DNA from: Coprobacillaceae bacterium UN01-12pH3A
Lineage (GTDB): Bacteria > Bacillota_I > Bacilli_A > Erysipelotrichales > Coprobacillaceae
Direction: 5' to 3'
Assembly (NCBI GenBank): GCA_027676805.1
Contig: JAQENU010000005.1
Location: 62,001 to 126,000, forward strand
Length of the DNA stretch: 64,000 bases
Translations under genes and position numbers: made by a program
The notes under the pieces: model-generated
Databases searched by the model: none
What the model saw: the letters and a program-made list of their open reading frames with translations, nothing else
What the model was told of the DNA's origin: nothing
In this document: one piece after another, positions 26,931 through 35,506 of the stretch
Layout of the letters: each line of letters begins with the position of its first letter
Numbering within the stretch: the stretch's first letter is position 1

Positions 26931-27929
26931 TTATTTACAAGCTTCTTCGATTGCTACAGCTACAGCAACAGTTGCTCCAACCATTGGGTTGTTACCCATA
27001 CCGATTAATCCCATCATTTCTACGTGAGCAGGAACTGATGAAGAACCAGCAAATTGAGCGTCTGAATGCATACGTCCCATAGTATCAGTCATACCATAAG
27101 AAGCAGGTCCAGCTCCCATATTATCTGGGTGTAATGTACGTCCAGTACCACCACCAGAAGCTACTGAGAAATATTTTTTACCTTGTTCGATACATTCTTT
27201 TTTATATGTACCAGCAACAGGATGTTGGAAACGAGTAGGGTTTGTAGAGTTACCAGTGATTGATACGTCTACACCTTCACGATGCATGATTGCTACCCCT
27301 TCACGAACATCATCAGCACCATAGCAGTTTACTTTTGCTCTTGGTCCATCAGAGTAAGCAGTTGTAGAAAGAACTTTTACTTCTCCTGTGAAATAATCAA
27401 ATTGAGTTTCTACATAAGTAAATCCATTGATTCTTGAGATGATTTTAGCAGCATCTTTACCTAAACCGTTTAAGATAACTCTTAATGGTTTAGTTCTAAC
27501 TTTATTAGCTTTTTCAGCGATCTTGATAGCTCCTTCAGCAGCAGCGAAAGATTCATGTCCGGCTAAGAAAGCGAAACATTCTGTATTTTCATCTAATAAC
27601 ATTGAACCTAAGTTACCATGTCCTAAACCAACTTTACGATCATCAGCTACAGATCCTGGAATACAGAATGATTGTAACCCGATACCGATTGTTTTAGCAG
27701 CATCTACAGCTTTAATGTCACCGTTTTTGATTGCCATTGCAGCACCTACAGTGTAAGCCCAACAAGCATTTTCAAAACAGATTGGCTGAGTTGATTTTAC
27801 GATATCGTAAACATTAATTCCTTTTTCATCGCAGATAGCTTTTGCTTCTTCGATAGATTTGATGTCAAATTTTGCTAATGCAGCGTTAATTTGATCAATT
27901 CTTCTTTCATAACTTTCAAATAATGCCAT
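26931..27929 (-). CDS. GGGtGRT-family protein, unknown function
   Basis: A 332-residue glycine-rich protein carrying the family-naming motif SGGGTGRTLHPDNMGAGP near residue 270, plus GLGHGNLGSMLLDENTECFA and GLIGMGNNPMVGATVAVAVA. The protein has no signal peptide and should be cytoplasmic. I recognise it as the GGGtGRT family, which has no established role as far as I know. It lies 15 bases downstream of a NifU-like scaffold gene on the same strand, with which such genes typically pair, suggesting an iron-sulfur or redox-linked task. Codon use looks like that of well-expressed genes. Confidence 0.85.
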   Translation of the reverse strand: MALFESYERRIDQINAALAKFDIKSIEEAKAICDEKGINVYDIVKSTQPICFENACWAYTVGAAMAIKNGDIKAVDAAKTIGIGLQSFCIPGSVADDRKVGLGHGNLGSMLLDENTECFAFLAGHESFAAAEGAIKIAEKANKVRTKPLRVILNGLGKDAAKIISRINGFTYVETQFDYFTGEVKVLSTTAYSDGPRAKVNCYGADDVREGVAIMHREGVDVSITGNSTNPTRFQHPVAGTYKKECIEQGKKYFSVASGGGTGRTLHPDNMGAGPASYGMTDTMGRMHSDAQFAGSSSVPAHVEMMGLIGMGNNPMVGATVAVAVAIEEACK

Positions 27930-27944
27930 TGTTTGTACCCCCTA

Positions 27945-28637
27945 TTATTCCTTTCTTGGATCGATGTACTTAGCAGCTTCTTCAAATCTACCGTAAGTTC
28001 CAGTAGCTTCAGCCATTGCTTCATTAGCATCTTTTCCAGCTTTAATCATATCCATCATTCTACCTAAGTTGATGAATTCATAACCGATGATTTCCCCATT
28101 AGCATCTAAAGCGATTTTGTTAATGTAACCTTCAGTTAATTCTAAGTATCTAGGTCCTTTTAATTTAGTTGCATAAGATGTACCAGTCATACTTCTTAAA
28201 CCTTTACCTAAATCTTCAAGTCCGGCACCGATAGGTAATCCACCTTCTGAGAAAGCAGATTGAGTACGTCCATAAACGATTTGTAAGAATAATTCTCTCA
28301 TTGCAGTATTGATAGCATCACAAACTAAGTCAGTGTTTAAACCTTCTAATAAAGTTTTACCAACCAAAGCTTCAGAAGCCATTGCTGCAGAGTGAGTCAT
28401 CCCTGAACATCCGATTGTTTCGATCAATGCTTCTTCAATGATTCCTTCTTTAACATTTAAAGTTAATTTACAAGCCCCTTGCTGAGGTGCACACCAACCG
28501 ATACCATGTGTTAAACCGCTGATGTCTTTAATTTCTTTTGAATATACCCATTTTCCTTCTTCTGGAATTGGAGCACATCCGTGTGAAGCGCCAATTTTAA
28601 CACTGCACATTTGTTCTACTTCATGTGAATAAATCAT
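27945..28637 (-). CDS. NifU/IscU-like scaffold-type protein paired with GGGtGRT protein
   Basis: A 230-residue protein whose middle resembles the IscU/NifU N-terminal domain: GACKLTLNVKEGIIEEALIE, then TIGCSGMTHSAAMASEALVG and KTLLEGLNTD. In IscU three cysteines bind the nascent cluster; here the GCSGM cysteine is kept but the late LCS cysteine is not in the expected context, while extra cysteines occur near residues 11, 21 and 49. It may thus bind a cluster differently, or act as a sulfur or metal carrier. It starts at an ATG with AAAGGAG ten bases upstream and leads a two-gene operon with its own strong promoter. Confidence 0.8.
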   Translation of the reverse strand: MIYSHEVEQMCSVKIGASHGCAPIPEEGKWVYSKEIKDISGLTHGIGWCAPQQGACKLTLNVKEGIIEEALIETIGCSGMTHSAAMASEALVGKTLLEGLNTDLVCDAINTAMRELFLQIVYGRTQSAFSEGGLPIGAGLEDLGKGLRSMTGTSYATKLKGPRYLELTEGYINKIALDANGEIIGYEFINLGRMMDMIKAGKDANEAMAEATGTYGRFEEAAKYIDPRKE

Positions 28638-28735
28638 GTTTTAATAAACTCCTTTCATTTGATTATGATTTCAATTTCCGTATGAATACAATAACTATTC
28701 ATGCATCTTTAAGGCAACCGTAATTACCTAGACTT

Positions 28736-28764
28736 AGTATAAAGTAAAGAGGCTCTAAAGTCAA
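28736..28764 (-). promoter_or_regulatory. Sigma-A promoter of the NifU-like/GGGtGRT operon
   Basis: On the minus strand TTGACT (28759-28764), 17-base spacer, TATACT (28736-28741): a near-consensus promoter. It leaves a leader of about 90 bases that contains a seven-base hairpin ATGAATA / TATTCAT; no known riboswitch is recognised. Confidence 0.75.
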
Positions 28765-28935
28765 TTGCACTTTCAGTCATTTTTAGGTCAAATAAGATAA
28801 AATTCCTTATAAAAAATGGAAATCTACAATTACTTTTTAAATATCTAAAAAAGAAATTTTTAATATTTCTTAAGATTCTCTTAAAACCCGTTTTTTGTGT
28901 TTTTTTCATGTTAGGATATGGGCGGAGGGAAGATT

Positions 28936-31900
28936 ATGAAAAAACGATTATCAATCATCATGACCATGCTCGTGGTTGCGGCAAGCACATTCAGCCCGGT
29001 CCATGGTCAGTCATCATCCTCACTAACGCCTTATAGTGACGGATTAGATGCGAAGAGCACAAGCTCTGCAAAATATGTGAATATAAGTGACAGTTTGTCA
29101 GGCTACATGCTTGCGACAGGTGACGGATTAACGATTATCGGAAACGATCAGTTCAAAGTAACAACGAGTTATCCGGTAAAAGATTATGAGATCGTAAGCG
29201 ATGTGAATAATGGCGGACAAAATGATATCCTTGTTTATATGGATAGCCCTAACGGACAGGATAATGTAGCTTTAATCAGCAGTGAAGACTCTAAGGTTTT
29301 ATTTTCTAAGAATTATCATCATCTAAATACAGAACAGGGAAAAGGACAATTTGAAGAAAATTCAAAAATCCTTCAGCTTTTATATAAAGATGCGTTAATC
29401 TATATTTTATATGATTATCATATTGTCTGTTTAGATTTAGAAGGAAACCAAATCTTTGATTATGAAGACAAAGATAATATTTGGAAAATGATACCGGTAG
29501 AAGATAGCGGACTTGCTTTTACCTGTCAAACCGGAATGGTAAAACTGTTAGATCGCAATACAGGCAAAGTACTATGGTCCCTGCAGCTGACAGGAAAATT
29601 GCAGGTGCCTACAATGGATCCTAGCCGCACCAGTGCAGTTCAATTAAATGTTTGGGATCTTTATTGGGTGAATGATTCTCTTTTTGTGACAGCAGAAAAC
29701 GGAACACTTGTACAATTAAATAAAGATACTGGGGATTTTGTAAATACTGTTGATTTAGGCATGATTAGTGAAGAACAGCTGATCCGTCAGTTATCATCTA
29801 ATGCAGGCTATGACAGTCAGTATCGTCCAACCGTATTTCCAACCGGAATAACGACTAATGGATTTATGGGATATACGATAGAACCGCTAACTGATCAATC
29901 ACTTTTAATCAGTGGTTTCTTAGGCAGTGAAAAAGCACAGTCTTTTAAGTCCGACGGCGGAATGATGATGGGAGGAGAACAACCGGTAATTCTACCTGCT
30001 CTTGCTGTTTATGATCAGCAGACTCATCAGATCACACAGACTTTTAAATTTGAACAATACAACTTAAAAGCTTCAAACGCCATCCTTTCTACTTATCAAG
30101 GGCAAGATGTTATCGTTGCGCCTAGCTATAGTAAAAAAGGGGAATTGAAAGTAAATATTTATTCTTTGGAAGATGGACAGATGATCGTACAAGAAAGCAT
30201 TAAAGCTCCATCTATTAAGGAAAAAGATGAAAAGATTAAGATCATTAAAGCAGACGATCGCTACTTAATTCAAAGTGAAGGCAATGTAACTTTCTATGTA
30301 TCCAATGATTTTAAATCGATTGAATATGTTGGCAATTTGTCGATGGCTTCGATCATTGCCAATACCGATCAGGGAATGCTGGTTGGGTATAGTGAAAGTG
30401 GTTTAACTACAAAGATCAAAAAATTAAAGAACGGCAATAAGGAGGATGTTTTATTTAACTTTGATTTGCCGGAGGAATTTATTGGCAATTCCAATGGATT
30501 AGAATCTATTCAATATGATGAAAAAACCAATCATTTATTGATGCTGGTAAATAAACGCAACAACAATAACACAGTAGAAGCAAGCCATATCTTAATTGTA
30601 GATGCCGATAGTGGGGCATTGCTAGTGAATGAACCAGTCGTGATGGATAAAGGTGTGGATGAGAATGGAAAAGCCTATACACATTATGTTACTGGGGAAA
30701 AAATCAGTTACTTTAAAGATATGAATAATGATGGAATCAATGAAATATTAGTTGACAGCTTTATTATTGATGGAAAAACAATGACCTTAAAATCGATGTA
30801 TTCTCCATCTGCGGAAGAAACCGGGTTGGTAATTGAAGTGGGCGATGTCAACAATGATGGTGTATCTGATTTTATTTTATTTGGTGAAACACAAGCAAAT
30901 CTTTATTATTCAAGAATTTCCGGATATGATATATCTTATGCCAAATCAGGAATTAAAATAGATTATGCTAAGGACTTACAGAATCAGGTGCAGGCTTTGC
31001 AAATGGAAGATTTAAATCACGACGGCATTCATGATGTGATTATCAATGCAAGAAATGCAAACAACTATCAAGTATATCGTGTTATTGACGGAAAAACCTT
31101 GCAGACAAAATATGATTTAATGAAAGAGGGGGTCTATAACTGGGGAGAATCTTTTGAATTCCCAGGTGTGGATTATAATCAGGATGGTACTGATGATATT
31201 GTTTACAATACCCCGGAGGGTTATATTGAGATCATTAATGGGGACACAGGTGAAACTTTAGATTCACATAACACTTATCCGGAATATGGTCAGCATTCAT
31301 GGCAGCAGCCAATGGCACAAGAGGGCATGATCCCAATTAAGATCGATCCAAACAGTCATAAAATCGCATTGCTGGAAGATGCCAATGGCGACGGAAAGAA
31401 AGATGTAGCTTACCTAACTTCAGTTGTTGATGAAAACAGCTATCGTACTAAAACCATGCTTTCCATCAAAGACAGTACAACTTTTGAGGAAATAAAATCA
31501 ATTGAAGTCATGCAGGATATATCTATTGATTTTGTATTAGTCGGAGTAGAGGGAAGCAAAAAAGTGATGTTTAATTTAGATGGATTCATGCAGATTTACG
31601 ATTATGAACAAGAAGCACCGATTGCCGGGTTTGCAACCGGGGTTCAATACGCTAAAAATATAACGGATACACGTTTGCTTATTTCAAACAATGAAGGAAA
31701 TCTTTATATGCTTGATGACGCTATTGACTTTAATCTAAATGAAACACCAGAAACAATTAACGGTGGATACATGACATTGCAATGGCAAAGCGATAAGAAT
31801 GGGAAAATGACGATTTCAGACGGTGGTGAAACAGTGGTGACTACAGCTGCCAATGAAGCAACATTCCGTTTATTGGAAGGGGAACATAATCTAACCTTAT

Positions 31901-32079
31901 CTTATGATGATGGCTATGGCAAAACGACGCATCAAACAGTTCATGTCAATGTGAAAAAAGGACATGCTTTAAGCTATTTCTTTAACTTTGGTTTAGTGCT
32001 GGTATTAGGACTGATTGCAGGATTGCTGTTCTATCCTAAATATCGTTTAAATAAAAAGGCAGGTGTTAAACGTGGATAA
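28936..32079 (+). CDS. Large surface protein with FG-GAP/VCBS-like repeats
   Basis: A 1047-residue exported protein. Residues 1-25 form a signal peptide (basic KKR, hydrophobic core, cleavage near VHG-QSS). The body alternates beta-propeller/PQQ-like strands (GNQIFDYEDK, LDRNTGKVLWSLQL) with at least five calcium-loop motifs: DMNNDGINE (~residue 595), DVNNDGVSD, DLNHDGIHD, DYNQDGTDD and DANGDGKKD (~815). A C-terminal span at ~1015-1035 followed by KYRLNKKAG anchors it. The ATG at 28936 has GGAGGGAAG upstream. It overlaps an ABC ATPase gene, so it is the first gene of a four-gene operon. The ligand is unknown. Confidence 0.82.
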   Translation: MKKRLSIIMTMLVVAASTFSPVHGQSSSSLTPYSDGLDAKSTSSAKYVNISDSLSGYMLATGDGLTIIGNDQFKVTTSYPVKDYEIVSDVNNGGQNDILVYMDSPNGQDNVALISSEDSKVLFSKNYHHLNTEQGKGQFEENSKILQLLYKDALIYILYDYHIVCLDLEGNQIFDYEDKDNIWKMIPVEDSGLAFTCQTGMVKLLDRNTGKVLWSLQLTGKLQVPTMDPSRTSAVQLNVWDLYWVNDSLFVTAENGTLVQLNKDTGDFVNTVDLGMISEEQLIRQLSSNAGYDSQYRPTVFPTGITTNGFMGYTIEPLTDQSLLISGFLGSEKAQSFKSDGGMMMGGEQPVILPALAVYDQQTHQITQTFKFEQYNLKASNAILSTYQGQDVIVAPSYSKKGELKVNIYSLEDGQMIVQESIKAPSIKEKDEKIKIIKADDRYLIQSEGNVTFYVSNDFKSIEYVGNLSMASIIANTDQGMLVGYSESGLTTKIKKLKNGNKEDVLFNFDLPEEFIGNSNGLESIQYDEKTNHLLMLVNKRNNNNTVEASHILIVDADSGALLVNEPVVMDKGVDENGKAYTHYVTGEKISYFKDMNNDGINEILVDSFIIDGKTMTLKSMYSPSAEETGLVIEVGDVNNDGVSDFILFGETQANLYYSRISGYDISYAKSGIKIDYAKDLQNQVQALQMEDLNHDGIHDVIINARNANNYQVYRVIDGKTLQTKYDLMKEGVYNWGESFEFPGVDYNQDGTDDIVYNTPEGYIEIINGDTGETLDSHNTYPEYGQHSWQQPMAQEGMIPIKIDPNSHKIALLEDANGDGKKDVAYLTSVVDENSYRTKTMLSIKDSTTFEEIKSIEVMQDISIDFVLVGVEGSKKVMFNLDGFMQIYDYEQEAPIAGFATGVQYAKNITDTRLLISNNEGNLYMLDDAIDFNLNETPETINGGYMTLQWQSDKNGKMTISDGGETVVTTAANEATFRLLEGEHNLTLSYDDGYGKTTHQTVHVNVKKGHALSYFFNFGLVLVLGLIAGLLFYPKYRLNKKAGVKRG

Positions 32080-33004
32080 AATTATTGAAATATCACATTT
32101 GAATAAAAAGTTTGGAGATTTTACAGCGATTGATGATCTGTCATTTTCGTTAGAAAGCGGGAAGATTTATGGGATTATCGGACCGAATGGGGCAGGAAAG
32201 TCAACCACTATGTCCTTATTAATGGGGCTGATATACCCAACTTTAGGAACCGGCAGTGTAAAAGGCTTTCCCTTAGGATCACAGGAAGCCAAGCAAATCA
32301 TGGGGTATTCACCTGAGTTTCCTTCTTTTTACAGCGATATGAATTGCTTAGAATATTTGGTGTATATGGGGACTTTATCAGGATTAACGTATGATGAAGC
32401 TATTGAAAAAACAAAAGAATTAATTAAAGAATTTGATTTAGAGGCTCATTTATTTAAAAAGGTCAATAAGTTTTCGACCGGGATGAAGAAAAAAGTAGGG
32501 TTGATTCAAGCGATGATCCACGATCCGGAAATTCTATTATTGGATGAGCCTACGGCTAACTTAGATCCAACCAGCCGTATGGAAATTATCGATACATTAA
32601 AGCGACTGGTTACACAAAAAAAGATGACAGTACTGATCAGTTCCCATGTCTTAACTGAACTGGAAATGATCATTGATCATGTCATTATGATTAATAAAGG
32701 AAGAATTGTTTTAGATCAGCCGTTATCCCAAGTACAGGAAGTGTTTAATAAAGAAGTATTGCTGGTCAGCTGTTCGGATAATCGAATGATGGAAGATTAT
32801 CTGACAAAAAGGGGCTATGATTGTTCAGTGTTAAAAGAGACGCTCAGAATTAAAGCCAGTGATAAAAAAGTCTGTAAACAAGAGATCGTTGAATTTATTT
32901 ATCAGAATCATTTAACGTTAGACTTACTACAAGAAGAAGCTGTGACTTTGGAAAATTTATATAAACAGTTAGTGGAGGGAGAACAAAATGAAGCACATAT
33001 TTAA
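32072..33004 (+). CDS. ABC transporter ATP-binding protein (ABC-2 type)
   Basis: An ATPase of about 310 residues with Walker A GPNGAGKSTTMS, signature FSTGMKKKVGLIQAM, Walker B LLLDEPTANLDP and switch LISSHV, of the CcmA/NatA class that pairs with ABC-2 permeases. A GTG at 32072, overlapping the upstream stop by eight bases with AGGTG before it, is the likely start; another GTG at 32063 is possible. The permease gene begins 17 bases before its stop. The substrate is unknown; it may move or assemble the co-encoded surface protein's partner. Confidence 0.9.
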   Translation: MDKIIEISHLNKKFGDFTAIDDLSFSLESGKIYGIIGPNGAGKSTTMSLLMGLIYPTLGTGSVKGFPLGSQEAKQIMGYSPEFPSFYSDMNCLEYLVYMGTLSGLTYDEAIEKTKELIKEFDLEAHLFKKVNKFSTGMKKKVGLIQAMIHDPEILLLDEPTANLDPTSRMEIIDTLKRLVTQKKMTVLISSHVLTELEMIIDHVIMINKGRIVLDQPLSQVQEVFNKEVLLVSCSDNRMMEDYLTKRGYDCSVLKETLRIKASDKKVCKQEIVEFIYQNHLTLDLLQEEAVTLENLYKQLVEGEQNEAHI

Positions 33005-33908
33005 TAAAACCTATTCTAAAATGTTTACCTATGTCACAATGCCGATTGTGGTGGCAGCCAGCCTTTTTGCAGGATATCTGCTTGCCGGAGACTATCTGGA
33101 TGTCATGACAAGAACGCCTACATTTGTCTATTTGTCACAACGTTTAGCCGTGATGTATTGTATGCTGACCTTTGTTTTAATTGCCGGTCTTTGCATTTGG
33201 ATGATTGTTGCCAATACTTCATCAGGACTGTTTGCCAATGAACTGCATGAGGGAACACTGCGTTTGCTTTTATCAAAACCGGTGAGCCGTTATGAACTAG
33301 TTGTAGGAAAGATTGGCGGGATGCTGGCAGGAGCAATGACATATCTTGGTATTTCTTTACTGATCGTATTGGGAATCTTTACATTAAGAGCTCAGCCGGA
33401 TCAGGATATTCTGATTTATTTATTAAAATATACGTTTGTTTTCTTGTTGTATGGGACATTTGTCATCTTAATTGCCGGAGCAATCGGAAGCTTTCTTTCA
33501 ACCTGCTTTAAGAAAAAAGTACCGGCATTATTAATTCTGGCATTGATTGGTTTCTTAATCTTTGGTATCATTCCTATAGCGAGAACAATTACACAATCAT
33601 TAGGTGTTTATGATAAAATGCATTTATATCTATTCGATCTTAACTATCAGTTTGGCCTAATCTTTAATTCGTTTACACAATTAATAGGACAGCTATCTAG
33701 TTCATCAGGTCAGATAGAAGTATATAATGTCTTTACGAATCTGTTTAAAAATGTTCCTACCGATGTGGATGTCACATTAACCTCAGGAAGTCTGATGGTG
33801 CTGAATAAGACACTGAACAATGTGATTGTTGTTGGGGGCTATGGATTATTAACCGCAGTGTTATATGTATTATCATTTAGAAGAATGAAATTAAAAGATA
33901 TATCATAG
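32988..33908 (+). CDS. ABC-2 type permease
   Basis: A 306-residue membrane protein with about six spans. The segment SSGLFANELHEGTLRLLLSK followed by PVSRYELVVGK is the classic ABC-2 permease motif (xxEExxGTLxLLLSxPVSRxxxxxGK). It pairs with the preceding ATPase to form an exporter. A long extracytoplasmic loop at ~215-270 precedes the last span. The gene overlaps the ATPase gene by 17 bases and is followed 25 bases later by the protease gene. Confidence 0.88.
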   Translation: MKHIFNKTYSKMFTYVTMPIVVAASLFAGYLLAGDYLDVMTRTPTFVYLSQRLAVMYCMLTFVLIAGLCIWMIVANTSSGLFANELHEGTLRLLLSKPVSRYELVVGKIGGMLAGAMTYLGISLLIVLGIFTLRAQPDQDILIYLLKYTFVFLLYGTFVILIAGAIGSFLSTCFKKKVPALLILALIGFLIFGIIPIARTITQSLGVYDKMHLYLFDLNYQFGLIFNSFTQLIGQLSSSSGQIEVYNVFTNLFKNVPTDVDVTLTSGSLMVLNKTLNNVIVVGGYGLLTAVLYVLSFRRMKLKDIS

Positions 33909-33933
33909 TATTTATAAGATAGGAGGTAATGCA

Positions 33934-34746
33934 ATGAGTAAGCGTGCAGTCAGAAGGTTGTTACTGGTGATCGTTGTTTTTGGAATTATAATCGGCGGGA
34001 GCGCTTATTTGTTGCAGTCCGGTATCTTTATGAAACAAAAGAAATCTTTAGGTTTAACTGATCCGTTAGCCATCCAATTAAATGAATTGTATCCGGATAA
34101 TGAAAAAGTTCAAGAGATTATTTACAATCTGAAGAACTATCCGCGGGCTTTGGTATCCGTTCTTCTTGTCTATGAAGAAGAAATTGATTATGTTTACAAT
34201 TATCCGAATCGCCAGCATTTCGATGATATTGTGTTAACGGAGCAGGATTTTAAGCGAGAAGTGCCTTTATTCATTCAATGGGATTCCCGCTGGGGATATG
34301 ATTATTATGCTGATGAAATGATGGGGCTGAACGCTTGTGGTCCTACTTCATTAGCGATGGTGATCTCCGCCCTTACAGGCAATCGTGATATTAATCCGCG
34401 ATCCGTTGCACAATTTGCATACGATAACGGTTATTATGTACAAGATGTTGGGACGATGTGGACATTAATGTCAGAAGGAGCCAGTGCCTTCGGCGTGCAA
34501 GGAACACAGCTGCCGGGCAATGCCCAAAGTATATTGGATGCCTTAAATCAAGGGCATTTAGTTATTTTAAGTGTTGGTCCCGGAGATTTTACCCCCTCTG
34601 GACACTTTATCGTATTAACCGGTATTGATGAAAGAGGACAAATCATTTTAAATGATCCGAACAGTCCTAAAAGAAGTGATTTGCACTGGGATATCCAGCG
34701 TTTGGTGGATCAGACTGCAGGTGCTTGGGAATTTACAAAATTATAA
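33934..34746 (+). CDS. Membrane-anchored C39-like cysteine protease
   Basis: A 270-residue protein: N-terminal membrane span (LLLVIVVFGIIIGGSAYLL, residues 9-27), a linker, then a C39_2-type papain-like domain. The catalytic cysteine is Cys135 in NACGPTSLAM, the histidine His224 in SGHFIVLTG and the third residue lies in NDPNS (~240). The domain should lie outside the membrane. C39 proteases cut leader peptides of exported bacteriocins, but the free-standing C39_2 form has varied or unknown targets. Ribosome site AGGAGG. Being the last gene of the FG-GAP/ABC operon, it may process something the ABC exporter releases. Confidence 0.85.
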   Translation: MSKRAVRRLLLVIVVFGIIIGGSAYLLQSGIFMKQKKSLGLTDPLAIQLNELYPDNEKVQEIIYNLKNYPRALVSVLLVYEEEIDYVYNYPNRQHFDDIVLTEQDFKREVPLFIQWDSRWGYDYYADEMMGLNACGPTSLAMVISALTGNRDINPRSVAQFAYDNGYYVQDVGTMWTLMSEGASAFGVQGTQLPGNAQSILDALNQGHLVILSVGPGDFTPSGHFIVLTGIDERGQIILNDPNSPKRSDLHWDIQRLVDQTAGAWEFTKL

Positions 34747-34747
34747 G

Positions 34748-34774
34748 AACTGTTGCGGGAGTGACAGTTTTTTT
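34748..34774 (+). terminator. Terminator of the surface-protein operon
   Basis: Stem AACTGT / ACAGTT with a ten-base loop, followed by TTTTTTTG, directly after the protease stop. Confidence 0.6.
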
Positions 34775-34865
34775 GTTGTTTGGTAATTGCAGGTAAATAA
34801 AGATATAATAAAAGAAAGAACATAGTAGAAATATCAGAACTAGCGATTTAAATGAGGGGAAGAGC

Positions 34866-35182
34866 ATAATAAAAAAGTACACCACCCATCTTATCATGAT
34901 ATTGCCTTGGCTTTTAGCGGGAGGTTTTTGGTGGCGTCTGCGTAAAAAGGTGGCAATGCACATCGATTTATTTGGAAGATCAGGAAACTATGCGGACACA
35001 CGTGCGGTCATTTTTTTGATGGGTTCGCTGTTGTTAGCGGCATACGTTATTCTTTTATATATCATTGATAAATATTCTAAGCAGTTTGGCATCAGTTCTA
35101 ATAAAGCTAAAATGTATCCTGGACAATGCCGGCAGGTTCCGTTTTTATCATGTGGTGGTTGGTAGGAAAATATTTTATTTAG
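34866..35182 (+). pseudogene. Small DUF1648-like membrane protein, frameshifted
   Basis: A ribosome site (GAGGGGAAGAGC) is followed by ATA ATA AAA AAG instead of ATG, and the frame encodes two membrane spans and KVAMHIDLFGRSGNYADTR, which resembles the P...HfdxxGxxD pattern of DUF1648/SdpI-type proteins. At a run of four A near 35112 the frame breaks; adding one base restores NVSWTMPAGSVFIMWWLVGK and a stop at 35182. So start codon and frame both look damaged, or the base run is a sequencing error. A promoter TTGGTA-N18-TATAAT lies upstream. Confidence 0.55.
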
Positions 35183-35296
35183 ATCGTACGAGAGTACAAT
35201 TTTTGTTTGTTTATTACGTTAAAAGCACTGACAGAATGGCAGTATTATTTATCAAAGGGCTTACATTACTAAATTTTTGATTTAAAAGAAATATTA

Positions 35297-35325
35297 TTGT
35301 GAAATAGCCCTAAATATGGTATAAA
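35297..35325 (+). promoter_or_regulatory. Promoter of the purine operon
   Basis: TTGTGA (35297-35302), 17-base spacer, TATAAA (35320-35325). Transcription should start near 35332, just before the riboswitch aptamer. Confidence 0.7.
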
Positions 35326-35343
35326 TTAGATGAATGTTGTATT

Positions 35344-35412
35344 ATCTTGTATATTTTTGAATGCATGGGTCAAGAGTCTCTACCTACACCCCATAAGTGT
35401 AGACTACAAGAT
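35344..35412 (+). promoter_or_regulatory. Guanine-type purine riboswitch aptamer
   Basis: P1 is formed by ATCTTGTA / TACAAGAT, P2 by TTTTGA / TCAAGA with loop ATGCATGGG, P3 by TACAC / GTGTA. The conserved junctions GTCTCTACC (J2/3) and GACTAC (J3/1) are present. The specificity base in GACTA is C, which in this class reads guanine or hypoxanthine; adenine aptamers carry U there. The position, between promoter and terminator of the purine genes, fits feedback control by guanine. Confidence 0.9.
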
Positions 35413-35413
35413 T

Positions 35414-35446
35414 AAAAAAAGCATTATCTTTTTAATGCGTTTTTTA
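35414..35446 (+). terminator. Riboswitch-controlled terminator
   Basis: GCATTA / TAATGC hairpin with flanking A-run pairing with TTTTTT. AAGAT from the 3' side of P1 can instead pair with ATCTT in the terminator loop, giving an antiterminator. So guanine binding should favour termination. Confidence 0.8.
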
Positions 35447-35506
35447 AGTTTTTAAAAGGGGGACGGGTATTTCCCCTTATTTAATTTCAAGGAAAGGGTG
35501 TCATGA

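Noticed and set aside
28638..28735. Possible riboswitch in the NifU-like operon leader
   Set aside because: Only a simple seven-base hairpin and a GTAATTAC palindrome were found; none of the conserved cores I know is present.
34896..35165. 89-codon frame read as an intact gene
   Set aside because: The ribosome site lies 30 bases upstream of this ATG, and the C-terminal 20 residues are out of frame with the continuing membrane segment; treated as a broken gene instead.
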